From the NCBI GenBank assembly GCA_020438595.1, contig JAGQUI010000113.1, positions 1-8,007 of the forward strand: a DNA stretch of 8,007 bases. The letters are read 5' to 3'. This document shows, in pieces, positions 1 through 5,699 of this stretch (position 1 is the first letter of the stretch; each line of letters starts with the position of its first letter). This DNA is from Propionibacteriaceae bacterium. Lineage in GTDB: Bacteria; Actinomycetota; Actinomycetes; Propionibacteriales; Propionibacteriaceae. Under the pieces are notes generated by a model. The model was not told the DNA's origin and did no database searches. It was given only the letters and a program-made list of their open reading frames with translations. The position numbers and the translations under genes were made by a program.

Positions 1-68
1 GGGGACGGTTCCTTTCCGGTTCAGGCCTCCGACAAGGGACGACAGGTGAACTGGGAGGAACCGTCCCC
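1..68. repeat. REPIN-like inverted-repeat element, copy 1
   Basis: The left arm (1-24) begins with GGGGACGGTTCC and the right arm (46-68) ends with its reverse complement GGAACCGTCCCC. The inner parts of the arms also pair (CCGGTTCA at 16-23 against TGAACTGG at 47-54, one G-T pair) with a one-base length difference. The loop between them contains TCCGACAAGGG. The same arms and the same loop recur in reverse complement at 6647-6715, so this is a discrete repeated unit and not a chance hairpin. It starts at the window edge and may extend further left. It lies downstream of the sugar operon. The layout of two inverted cores around a conserved spacer is typical of REP doublets (REPINs); that class is my inference. 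Confidence 0.75.
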
Positions 69-104
69 AGTTCCGGTTCAGGAACCGTCCCCAGTTCCGG
101 TTCA
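57..104. repeat. Two tandem 24-bp units
   Basis: Two identical 24-bp units lie at 57-80 and 81-104. Each is the 12-base core GGAACCGTCCCC followed by the 12-base linker AGTTCCGGTTCA. The first core is also the right arm of the element at 1-68, so the array appears to be an extension of that element on its right side. Confidence 0.85.
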
Positions 105-129
105 CTCCTGGGTGGGCGGGACGGCGGGG

Positions 130-164
130 TGGACCGAGAGAGGAACCGTCCCCAACTCGGTCCA
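130..164. repeat. Repeat core nested in a separate inverted repeat; possible operon terminator
   Basis: TGGACCGAG (130-138) and CTCGGTCCA (156-164) form a perfect 9-bp inverted repeat. The 17-base interval holds another copy of the core GGAACCGTCCCC (142-153). The structure starts 6 bp past the stop codon of the glycosidase gene, so on the minus-strand transcript it is the first hairpin after the operon. There is no T-run, so it is not a classical intrinsic terminator, although U-less hairpins are often proposed as 3' ends in actinobacteria. A terminator or 3'-end-protecting role is inferred. Confidence 0.55.
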
Positions 165-170
165 GGCGGG

Positions 171-1109
171 TCAGCCGACGACGATCTTCCCGTCCACCAG
201 CTGCACGGGCAGCGGGTCGATGATCGTGCCGCCGAAGGCGCCGTCCGGCGTCTCGTTCACGAACGCGAGGAACTTCCACTCGCCGGTGTCGCGCAACTGG
301 ATCAGGCGGCCCACGTACAGCCCGGGCGGTGAGACCACCGTTGCGCCGGCGATGTCGTACGGGCCGAGCGGGGTCTCCGCCTTCGCCGCCCAGGTGCCGC
401 CGGGGGTGGTGCCCTTGCGGGCGTCCGCCACGTCGCCGCCGAGGCAGCTGAACAGCAGGAACGTGTGACCCTCGATCTCGACGTCGTACATCACCTCGAG
501 CTGGCCGAACCCCTGGCCGACCTCCGAGAGCGGCTCGCGCACCTCCCAGCTGCGCAGGTCGGCACTCCAGGCGTGCCCGACCACCCCGCGCTCGTCCACC
601 GGGCCGGTGTTGCCGCGCGCCGTCACCAGCATGTGCCAGCCGTCCCCGTCCGGGTCGGGCAGCACCCACGGATCGCGGAACGCCCAGTCGTGCCAGCCGC
701 CGTCCAGCTGCTCGTACCAGCGCGGATCGGCCTCGGCGAGCAGCCCCTGCTTGGTCCAGGTGAACAGGTCCGGGGACGTGGCCAGGCCGACCCGCTGCAT
801 GTTGCTGCCGGACGGGGCGCGCGCGGCTCCCGTGTAGAACATCAGCCAGCTGCCGTCCGGGTGCCGGGTGATCGAGCCGGTCCAGGTCGCGAGCTCATCG
901 AACTCGCCCGGCTCGCCGTGCACGATCGCGTCCTCCACCTGCGCCCAGTTCACGAGGTCGGAGGAGACCGCGTGGCCGACCCCGGCCCGGAAGTGCCGGG
1001 CGTTCGGGTCGTGCAGGGCCTTCGACGCGAACAGGAAGAACAGGTGGTACTGCTCCCCGTCGTCCACCGTCCAGAAGTCCCAGACCCACGAATCGGGCAG
1101 TGCGAACAT
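171..1109 (-). CDS. Cytoplasmic GH32/GH68-like (clan GH-J) glycosidase, probable fructosidase
   Basis: This 312-residue protein resembles the five-bladed beta-propeller enzymes of clan GH-J, which hydrolyse or transfer beta-fructosyl groups in sucrose, fructo-oligosaccharides and levan. Three motifs fit the catalytic triad: VWDFW near the N-terminus (D11 as candidate nucleophile, as in the GH68 VWDSW motif), RDP at 145-147 (transition-state stabiliser) and QLE at 203-205 (E205 as candidate acid/base). TWTGS at 75-79 is also typical. The protein starts almost directly at the first blade, has no signal peptide, and lacks the extra beta-sandwich domain of classical GH32 enzymes, so it should act inside the cell on imported oligosaccharides. 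The ATG overlaps the stop of the upstream permease gene by one base (TGATG), which implies translational coupling. The fold assignment is fairly secure; exact substrate is not, and the family also contains enzymes annotated only as glycosyl hydrolase. Confidence 0.8.
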   Translation of the reverse strand: MFALPDSWVWDFWTVDDGEQYHLFFLFASKALHDPNARHFRAGVGHAVSSDLVNWAQVEDAIVHGEPGEFDELATWTGSITRHPDGSWLMFYTGAARAPSGSNMQRVGLATSPDLFTWTKQGLLAEADPRWYEQLDGGWHDWAFRDPWVLPDPDGDGWHMLVTARGNTGPVDERGVVGHAWSADLRSWEVREPLSEVGQGFGQLEVMYDVEIEGHTFLLFSCLGGDVADARKGTTPGGTWAAKAETPLGPYDIAGATVVSPPGLYVGRLIQLRDTGEWKFLAFVNETPDGAFGGTIIDPLPVQLVDGKIVVG

Positions 1110-2035
1110 CAGCCCTTCACCCCCGAGGATGCGATGGAGTTGATGAAGGCCCGCTGGAAAGCGATGAACAACAGCAGCACGGGCACGGTGATCATGCTGG
1201 CATAGGCCATGATCTGGCCCCACGCCGTCCCGGACGCCCCGGTGGCCTGCTTGAAGTAGTCGATCCCGACCATCACCGGACGCAGCGACTCCGACTGCAC
1301 CACCATCAGCGGCCACAGGTAGGCGTTCCACGCGGGCAGGAAGGTGAGGATTGCGACGGTGGCCACGGCCGGTCCCGACAACGGCATCACGATGCTGCGG
1401 TAGATCCGGAACCAGCCGGCGCCGTCCACGGTCGCCGCCTCGTCCAGCTCCTTGGGGATCGAGTCGAAGTACTGGTAGAAGAGGTAGATCGAGAACGCGT
1501 TCGCGATGAACGGGATGATCTGGACGGCGTAGGTGTCCAGCCAGCCCTGCGACCCGTCGATGTAGGGGATGGTGTTCACCCACCACAGCAGCGGCAGCGC
1601 CATCGTCTCGAAAGGCACGATCAGCGTGGCCAGCACGACGCCGAGGATCACCTTCTGGCCGGTGAACTCGATCCGGGACAGCGCGAACGCGGCCATCGAG
1701 TTGACCAGGATGCCGAGCACGACCGTGCAGATCGAGATGAAGATCGAGTTGATCATGAAGGTCATGAACGGGACGCGGTCCATCAGGCCGGTGTAGTTGT
1801 CCAGGCTCACCTCGCCGACGGGCAGGAAGGCGGCCCACGAGCCGAGGTCGGCGAAGATCTGGGTGTCCGGCTTGAAGCTGGACACGATCATGAACACCAG
1901 CGGCAGGCCGAACACGAAGCAGAGCAGGACCCGCAGCGCCATCACGAGCGCCTTGTTGAACCGGCTGTGCCGGGCGCCGGCCGTGTGGAGTTCCGCCGTC
2001 GTGGTCTCGGCGACGTGCGCGAGGTGGTCGCTCAT
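1109..2035 (-). CDS. ABC sugar transporter permease, MalG type
   Basis: This 308-residue inner-membrane protein is one half of the channel of a carbohydrate uptake (CUT1-type) ABC importer. An N-terminal cytoplasmic stretch of about 30 residues precedes the first membrane helix (about 31-52), followed by the family-typical SSFKP at 52-56. Further hydrophobic segments lie near 95-117, 128-150, 170-190, 222-246 and 276-295. The EAA loop that docks on the ATPase is at 199-207 (EAATVDGAG), continuing with the usual FRIYRSIVMPL. The start codon is supported by AAGGAGG (2043-2049), 7 bp upstream, and it overlaps the stop of the preceding permease gene in an ATGA. Longer in-frame starts upstream would run through that gene and lack such a site. 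Its partner is the permease encoded immediately upstream. No ATPase gene is nearby. Confidence 0.93.
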   Translation of the reverse strand: MSDHLAHVAETTTAELHTAGARHSRFNKALVMALRVLLCFVFGLPLVFMIVSSFKPDTQIFADLGSWAAFLPVGEVSLDNYTGLMDRVPFMTFMINSIFISICTVVLGILVNSMAAFALSRIEFTGQKVILGVVLATLIVPFETMALPLLWWVNTIPYIDGSQGWLDTYAVQIIPFIANAFSIYLFYQYFDSIPKELDEAATVDGAGWFRIYRSIVMPLSGPAVATVAILTFLPAWNAYLWPLMVVQSESLRPVMVGIDYFKQATGASGTAWGQIMAYASMITVPVLLLFIAFQRAFINSIASSGVKG

Positions 2036-2967
2036 CGGGTGGCCTCCTTGTCCCGGGTGAGGTAGCGCTGGATCAGCGAAACGGTGAGCACCAGGGCGAA
2101 GAAGACCAGCGAGATCGCGGCGGCGTAGCCGGTCTGCTGCTGCTGGAACCCGCTGAACACGGCCATGTAGACCAGCGTCGAGGTGGAGTCGAGCGGGCCG
2201 CCCTGGGTCATGATGTTCACCTGCGTGAACAGGGAGAACGCGGCGATCGTGATCGTGATCAGGATGAAGATCGACGTCTGCCGCAGGCCCGGCCAGGTGA
2301 CGTGGACGAACTGCTGCCAGGGCCCCGCGCCGTCGATCGAGGCCGCCTCGTAGAGCTCGCCGGGGATGGTCTGCAGACCGGACAGCCAGATCACCATGTG
2401 GAAGCCGACGGCCTGCCAGATCGACAGCACGATGATCGCGAACAGCGCGGTACTCGGGTCGCCGAGCCAGTCCGGGCCGGTGATGCCGACCTTGGCCAGC
2501 AGGACGTTGATCAGGCCGTCCGGCTGGTACATGAACAGCCACAGCATGGAGACCACGACCATCGAGGTGACCACGGGCAGGAAGTAGACCGTCCGGAAGA
2601 AGTTCGTGCCGCGCACCTTCGCGTTCACCAGCAGGGCCAGACCGAGGGCGAGGCCGGACTGCACCGGGACGATCACGATCGTGAAGACCACCGTGTTGAG
2701 CAGTGACCTCCAGAAGGTGTCGTTGGAGAACAGGCGGACGAAGTTGTCGAACCCGACGAACCGGGCCGGCACGGGGGAGATCAGGCGGGCGTTGGTGAAG
2801 GCCAGCCCGAAGGTGAGGAAGATCGGGATGATCAGGAAGGTGACCATCAGCACGGCGGCGGGGACCAGCATCGCGACGGCGACCGACGTGGAACGGCGGT
2901 TGCGCTTGTGGCTGCGGCCCCGCTGCGGGGTTCGGGCAGCGGGCTGGGAGACGGCGGTGGCGCTCAC
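2032..2967 (-). CDS. ABC sugar transporter permease, MalF type
   Basis: This 311-residue protein is the other channel subunit of the importer. A basic, hydrophilic N-terminus (residues 1-28, with KRNRR at 21-25) is followed by about six membrane helices, the first at roughly 29-57. The periplasmic-side motif FVGFDNFVRLF (70-80) is typical of MalF/UgpA-like permeases, and the EAA loop reads EAASIDGAG at 207-215. I chose the GTG at 2967 because AGGAGG (2975-2980) lies 7 bp ahead; an ATG at 3063 would add 32 non-hydrophobic residues encoded across a strong hairpin. The gene overlaps the next permease by 4 bp (ATGA). It is separated from the upstream binding-protein gene by 138 bp containing a stable stem-loop, which probably sets its expression below that of the binding protein. 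Confidence 0.93.
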   Translation of the reverse strand: MSATAVSQPAARTPQRGRSHKRNRRSTSVAVAMLVPAAVLMVTFLIIPIFLTFGLAFTNARLISPVPARFVGFDNFVRLFSNDTFWRSLLNTVVFTIVIVPVQSGLALGLALLVNAKVRGTNFFRTVYFLPVVTSMVVVSMLWLFMYQPDGLINVLLAKVGITGPDWLGDPSTALFAIIVLSIWQAVGFHMVIWLSGLQTIPGELYEAASIDGAGPWQQFVHVTWPGLRQTSIFILITITIAAFSLFTQVNIMTQGGPLDSTSTLVYMAVFSGFQQQQTGYAAAISLVFFALVLTVSLIQRYLTRDKEATR

Positions 2968-2974
2968 CGGTTGC

Positions 2975-2980
2975 CCTCCT
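2975..2980 (-). promoter_or_regulatory. Ribosome binding site deciding the MalF-type permease start
   Basis: The minus strand reads AGGAGG 7 bp before a GTG at 2967. This is a consensus site and favours that GTG over the upstream in-frame ATG at 3063. Confidence 0.8.
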
Positions 2981-3018
2981 TTCGAGGGGAGTGGTTCGGT
3001 CCCGAGAGCCCGTGGTGG

Positions 3019-3061
3019 GTCACGAAGGGCCGTCGCGGTCCGTGCGGCGACCCTTCGTGAC
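3019..3061 (-). promoter_or_regulatory. Intercistronic stem-loop between binding-protein and permease genes
   Basis: GTCACGAAGGG (3019-3029) is perfectly complementary to CCCTTCGTGAC (3051-3061). After one C/A mismatch, 3031-3036 pairs with 3044-3049 (one G-U), leaving a 7-base loop. The result is a stem of about 17 pairs. No T-run follows on the minus strand, so this is not a standard terminator. Its place directly after the binding-protein gene matches the known arrangement in maltose-type operons, where a hairpin stabilises the upstream mRNA and partly stops transcription, giving more binding protein than permease. A smaller 6-bp hairpin (ACTGCC 3062-3067, GGCAGT 3077-3082) sits immediately before it on the transcript. 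The attenuator or stabiliser role is inferred. Confidence 0.7.
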
Positions 3062-3105
3062 ACTGCCTCGTTCCTCGGCAGTTCCTCAGGGATCGGGGAG
3101 GGGGA

Positions 3106-4407
3106 CTACTGCTGGAAGTAGTCGTTCGACTTCTGGTTGTCGTCGATGTCGGCGACCATCTGGTCGAGCGTGGCCTGGGGATCGGCGCCGTTCAGGATGT
3201 CCTGCGCACCCTTGGTGAAGGTCGTCGCGATGAACGGGTAGCCCGGGGTCTCCGGCCGCATCACGGTGAACTTCTTCGAGTACTGGCGGAAGATGTCGTT
3301 CTCCCCGCCCTCCTCGAAGCCGGGCACCGACGCGGCCGCAGCGTCCGTGGTGGGGATGTTGTTGGTCGCCGTGGCGACCTCGGCCACGTACTTGTCCGCC
3401 GAGGCGAACTTCAGGTAGTCCATCGCGCCCTCGGGGCTCGCGCAGCCGGTGGAGTATCCCCACGTCCACGAGCCGCCGCCGACCTTGGGGCCGTTGCCGA
3501 AGTCGACCGGCGGGGCGAACACGACGTCCTTGATCTTCTCGCGCACCGGCACCGCGGTCCACGAACCGTTCCACAGGAAGGCGGACTTGCCGTTGATGAA
3601 GTCGGCGGTCGGGTCGGCGCTGGACTTCTTCGCGACCAGGCCGTCCCTGGCCAGGCCCTGGAACCAGTTGGCCCACTTCAGGGCGGCGTCACCGTTCAGC
3701 ACGCCGTCGGCGCTCTTGTAGTCGGTGCGGTTGATCAGGTCGCCGCCGAAGCTCTGCAGGAAGGGGGAGTAGCCGTACGGCCACCACTCGCCCGTCCAGC
3801 CGGTGGCGATGTCGGCGGGGTACTTGTAGTCGCCGGAGGCTTTGATCTTCTCCAGCGCGGCCATGAACTCATCGCCGGTCCAGGGCTGGTCGATGGTGGG
3901 GACGCGGATCCCGTACTTCTTCAGGATCGACTCGCGGGTGACCCAGGTCAGGGAGACGTCGTAGAAGCCGTACGCGTAGGTCTTGCCGTTCCACTTGGCG
4001 ACCGTGGACGGCAGGTACTTGCCCAGGATGTCGTCCATGCCCTCGATCGGGGCGAGGTAGCCGGCCCAGGCCCAGTTGGCGACGTTCGGCTGGTCGATGT
4101 CGAGGATGCAGGGCAGCTTCTTCGCGGCGGCCGCGGCGACCACGGACTGGTTGTAGGAGTCCTGCGGGAACGCCTGCAGGTCGACCTTGTAGTTGGTCTG
4201 CGAGGCGTTGTAGTCGTCGACGATCTGCTGGATCGCGCCGAGCTCGCCCTTGTTGCCCGCGTTGTGCGTCCACAGGGTCAGGGTCTGGGTGCCGCCCGAG
4301 GCGGCCTGGGTGCTGGTGGCTCCGCCCTTCGAGCACGCCGTGACCGACAGGGTCAGGGATGCTGCGACGAACGCCGTGGCGACCAGCTTGGCTGTGCGCT
4401 TGAGCAC
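3106..4407 (-). CDS. Extracellular sugar-binding lipoprotein of an ABC importer
   Basis: This 433-residue protein is a family 1 (MalE-like) solute-binding protein. It begins with a lipoprotein signal peptide: basic MLKRTAK, a hydrophobic stretch (8-20), then the lipobox V-T-A-C with the lipidated cysteine at residue 25. A Ser/Thr/Gly-rich linker leads into TLWTHNAG, the usual first strand of this fold. The length is normal for the class. I chose the GTG at 4407 because GGAGGA (4411-4416) lies just upstream and because this start places the signal peptide at the N-terminus; longer in-frame starts would run across the operator. It captures the sugar outside the membrane and hands it to the two permeases encoded downstream. 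It is the first gene of the operon and is probably the most strongly expressed. The ligand cannot be read from sequence alone; the glycosidase in the operon suggests a fructose-containing oligosaccharide. Confidence 0.92.
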   Translation of the reverse strand: MLKRTAKLVATAFVAASLTLSVTACSKGGATSTQAASGGTQTLTLWTHNAGNKGELGAIQQIVDDYNASQTNYKVDLQAFPQDSYNQSVVAAAAAKKLPCILDIDQPNVANWAWAGYLAPIEGMDDILGKYLPSTVAKWNGKTYAYGFYDVSLTWVTRESILKKYGIRVPTIDQPWTGDEFMAALEKIKASGDYKYPADIATGWTGEWWPYGYSPFLQSFGGDLINRTDYKSADGVLNGDAALKWANWFQGLARDGLVAKKSSADPTADFINGKSAFLWNGSWTAVPVREKIKDVVFAPPVDFGNGPKVGGGSWTWGYSTGCASPEGAMDYLKFASADKYVAEVATATNNIPTTDAAAASVPGFEEGGENDIFRQYSKKFTVMRPETPGYPFIATTFTKGAQDILNGADPQATLDQMVADIDDNQKSNDYFQQ

Positions 4408-4460
4408 TGTTCCTCCGTTGGATCTGCCGGGTGGGTGGCCCGGTTGTCTGGTTCCGAGTC

Positions 4461-4478
4461 TGCTAAAAGCTTTTAGCA
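4461..4478. promoter_or_regulatory. LacI-type operator O1 (perfect palindrome)
   Basis: TGCTAAAAGCTTTTAGCA is a perfect 18-bp palindrome, and its A/T-rich body stands out in this GC-rich region. It lies 5 bp downstream of the likely operon -10 box, covering the expected transcription start, where a bound repressor would block initiation. A near-identical copy lies at 4519-4536. The adjacent divergent gene encodes a LacI-family protein, whose relatives bind palindromes of this size. Confidence 0.88.
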
Positions 4479-4483
4479 CGATG

Positions 4484-4513
4484 ACGGTAGCATCTGCTCC
4501 GACAGGCATGCAA
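4484..4513 (-). promoter_or_regulatory. Probable operon promoter between the two operators
   Basis: On the minus strand, TTGCAT (-35, 4508-4513) and TACCGT (-10, 4484-4489) are separated by 18 bp. The -10 box is preceded by TGC, an extended -10 feature. The predicted start lies near 4477, inside operator O1. The distance to the GTG of the binding-protein gene leaves an untranslated leader of about 70 bases. Confidence 0.6.
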
Positions 4514-4518
4514 GGGGT

Positions 4519-4536
4519 TGCTAAAACCTTTTTGCA
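4519..4536. promoter_or_regulatory. LacI-type operator O2
   Basis: TGCTAAAACCTTTTTGCA matches O1 at 16 of 18 positions. Its centre is 58 bp from that of O1. It sits 5 bp upstream of the operon -35 box and 50 bp upstream of the regulator ATG, so it could serve both repression of the operon and autoregulation of the regulator gene. I could not identify a convincing -35/-10 pair for the regulator itself; TTGCTA at 4518 with TACCGA at 4542 (18-bp spacer) is one weak option. Confidence 0.8.
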
Positions 4537-4586
4537 CGTGGTACCGATATCATCGGCACGAACATCCCGGGCGACGTGGAGGAACG

Positions 4587-5597
4587 ATGGCGAAGCGAGC
4601 CACCCTGGCCGACGTGGCCCGGCTGGCCGGTCTGTCCACCACGACGGTCAGCATGGTGCTGAACGACCGGCCGAACACGCGGCTCTCCGCCGAGGCGGCC
4701 GAGCGGGTGCGCGCCGCCGCGGCCAAGCTGAACTACCGGCCGAACCCCGCCGCTCGCGGGCTGCGGATCGGCAAGACCCGGACGGTGGGGTTCATCTCCG
4801 ACGAGGTGACCATCACCCGCTACGCCTCGGCGATGATCAGGGGCCTGCTCGAGGTGGCGGAGGAGCGGGACCACACGGTGCTGATCACCGAGTCCGGACG
4901 CAGGGCGGACCGGATCGCCAATGCCCTGGAGCTGATGCTCGACCGGCAGGCCGACGGCATCGTGTTCGGGCTGATGGGCGCCAAGCAGATCGAGCTGCCC
5001 CCGCTGTCGATCGACGTGCCGGTAGTGATCAGCAACGCCACCTCGACGGGCGGCCACCCCTGCGTCCTGCCTGACGAATTCCGGGCCGGCCATGACGCGG
5101 CGAGCCACCTGCTGGAGCGCGGCCACCGCCGGATCGGCTTCATCGGACGCTCCGAGGCGCTGCTCGATCCCGCGCTGTCGGTGACCATCGGCGTCCGCTA
5201 CGCCGGGCTGGACGCGGCGCTGGCCGAGCACGGTCTCACGTTTGCCCACCAGGTCGACGGCCGGTACTGGGAGCCCGACTTCGGCTACCGCGGGGCGCAC
5301 GAGATCTTCGACGCCGCCCCGGTGACGGCGATCGTGGCGGCCAACGACCGGGTGGCCTTCGGGGTCTACCAGGCCGCCCAGGAGCGGGGCCTGCGGATCC
5401 CCGAGGACCTGTCCGTGGTCTCGTTCGACGACGAGTACCTGGCGTCCTACCTGCGTCCGCAGCTCACCACGATGCAGATCCCCTACCTGGAGATGGGCCG
5501 GACGGCGATGGAGCTCGTGCTCGACGGCGACCCGCCCGCGCAGACGCTGGTACACATGCCGATCCAGGAGCGGGGCTCGGTGCGCGACCTGACGTGA
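4587..5597 (+). CDS. LacI-family transcriptional regulator of the sugar operon
   Basis: This 336-residue protein is a standard-length LacI/GalR repressor. The N-terminal helix-turn-helix covers about residues 6-26 (TLADVARLAG then STTTVSMVLN), and the hinge helix RPNPAARGLRIGKT (51-64) carries the leucine (L59) that LacI proteins insert into the operator centre. The rest is a periplasmic-binding-protein-like effector domain, with the conserved AANDRVAFGVYQAAQERG (251-268) and VVSFDDEY (277-284), and the common C-terminal QERGSV. The ATG is supported by GGAGG at 4578-4582; upstream in-frame starts would overlap operator O2. It is transcribed away from the operon, and both operators lie in the shared gap, so it most likely represses the operon until the imported sugar or a product binds. 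The final codons and stop lie inside a long inverted repeat (5588-5670), so the last residues may have been shaped by that element. Confidence 0.93.
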   Translation: MAKRATLADVARLAGLSTTTVSMVLNDRPNTRLSAEAAERVRAAAAKLNYRPNPAARGLRIGKTRTVGFISDEVTITRYASAMIRGLLEVAEERDHTVLITESGRRADRIANALELMLDRQADGIVFGLMGAKQIELPPLSIDVPVVISNATSTGGHPCVLPDEFRAGHDAASHLLERGHRRIGFIGRSEALLDPALSVTIGVRYAGLDAALAEHGLTFAHQVDGRYWEPDFGYRGAHEIFDAAPVTAIVAANDRVAFGVYQAAQERGLRIPEDLSVVSFDDEYLASYLRPQLTTMQIPYLEMGRTAMELVLDGDPPAQTLVHMPIQERGSVRDLT

Positions 5598-5670
5598 ATG
5601 GGGACGGTTCCTTTCCCCGTCACCCCCGCTGGAGCGACGCGAAAAGGAACCGTCCCCATTCCACGTCGGG
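5588..5670. repeat. Long inverted repeat of the GGGGACGGTTCC family spanning the regulator stop codon
   Basis: An exact 18-bp inverted repeat runs AATGGGGACGGTTCCTTT (5597-5614) against 5643-5660. Pairing continues outward past a single bulged base (5661): GACGTG (5591-5596) with CACGTC (5662-5667), then three more pairs including one G-T. The total is about 27 pairs around a 28-base loop (5615-5642). The loop is unrelated to that of the elements at 1-68 and 6647-6715. The TGA of the LacI-type gene (5595-5597) is within the left arm. The hairpin may terminate that gene's transcript or shield its 3' end, but lacks a T-run. Confidence 0.8.
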
Positions 5671-5686
5671 CATGCTGGGGCGCCTG

Positions 5687-5697
5687 AGGAGGTGATC
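5687..5697 (+). promoter_or_regulatory. Near-perfect ribosome binding site of the DUF606 gene
   Basis: AGGAGGTGATC is complementary over 11 bases to the usual 3' end of bacterial 16S rRNA. It ends 2 bp before the GTG at 5700, with 7 bp between AGGAGG and the start, which decides the start codon. Confidence 0.8.
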
Positions 5698-5699
5698 GC

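Noticed and set aside
46..170. Open frame through the left array with a Pro-Val-Gln-Glu repeat
   Set aside because: It has the same cause as above and runs on antisense to the glycosidase gene.
1112..1838. Upstream in-frame extension of the glycosidase reading frame on the minus strand
   Set aside because: It lies inside the MalG-type permease gene in another frame and encodes low-complexity Arg/Asp/His-rich sequence. The ATG at 1109 gives a proper glycosidase start and is coupled to the permease stop.
3019..3061. Rho-independent terminator ending the binding-protein transcript
   Set aside because: No T-run follows on the minus strand and the permease genes downstream lack an obvious promoter of their own, so an attenuating or stabilising hairpin fits better than a full stop.
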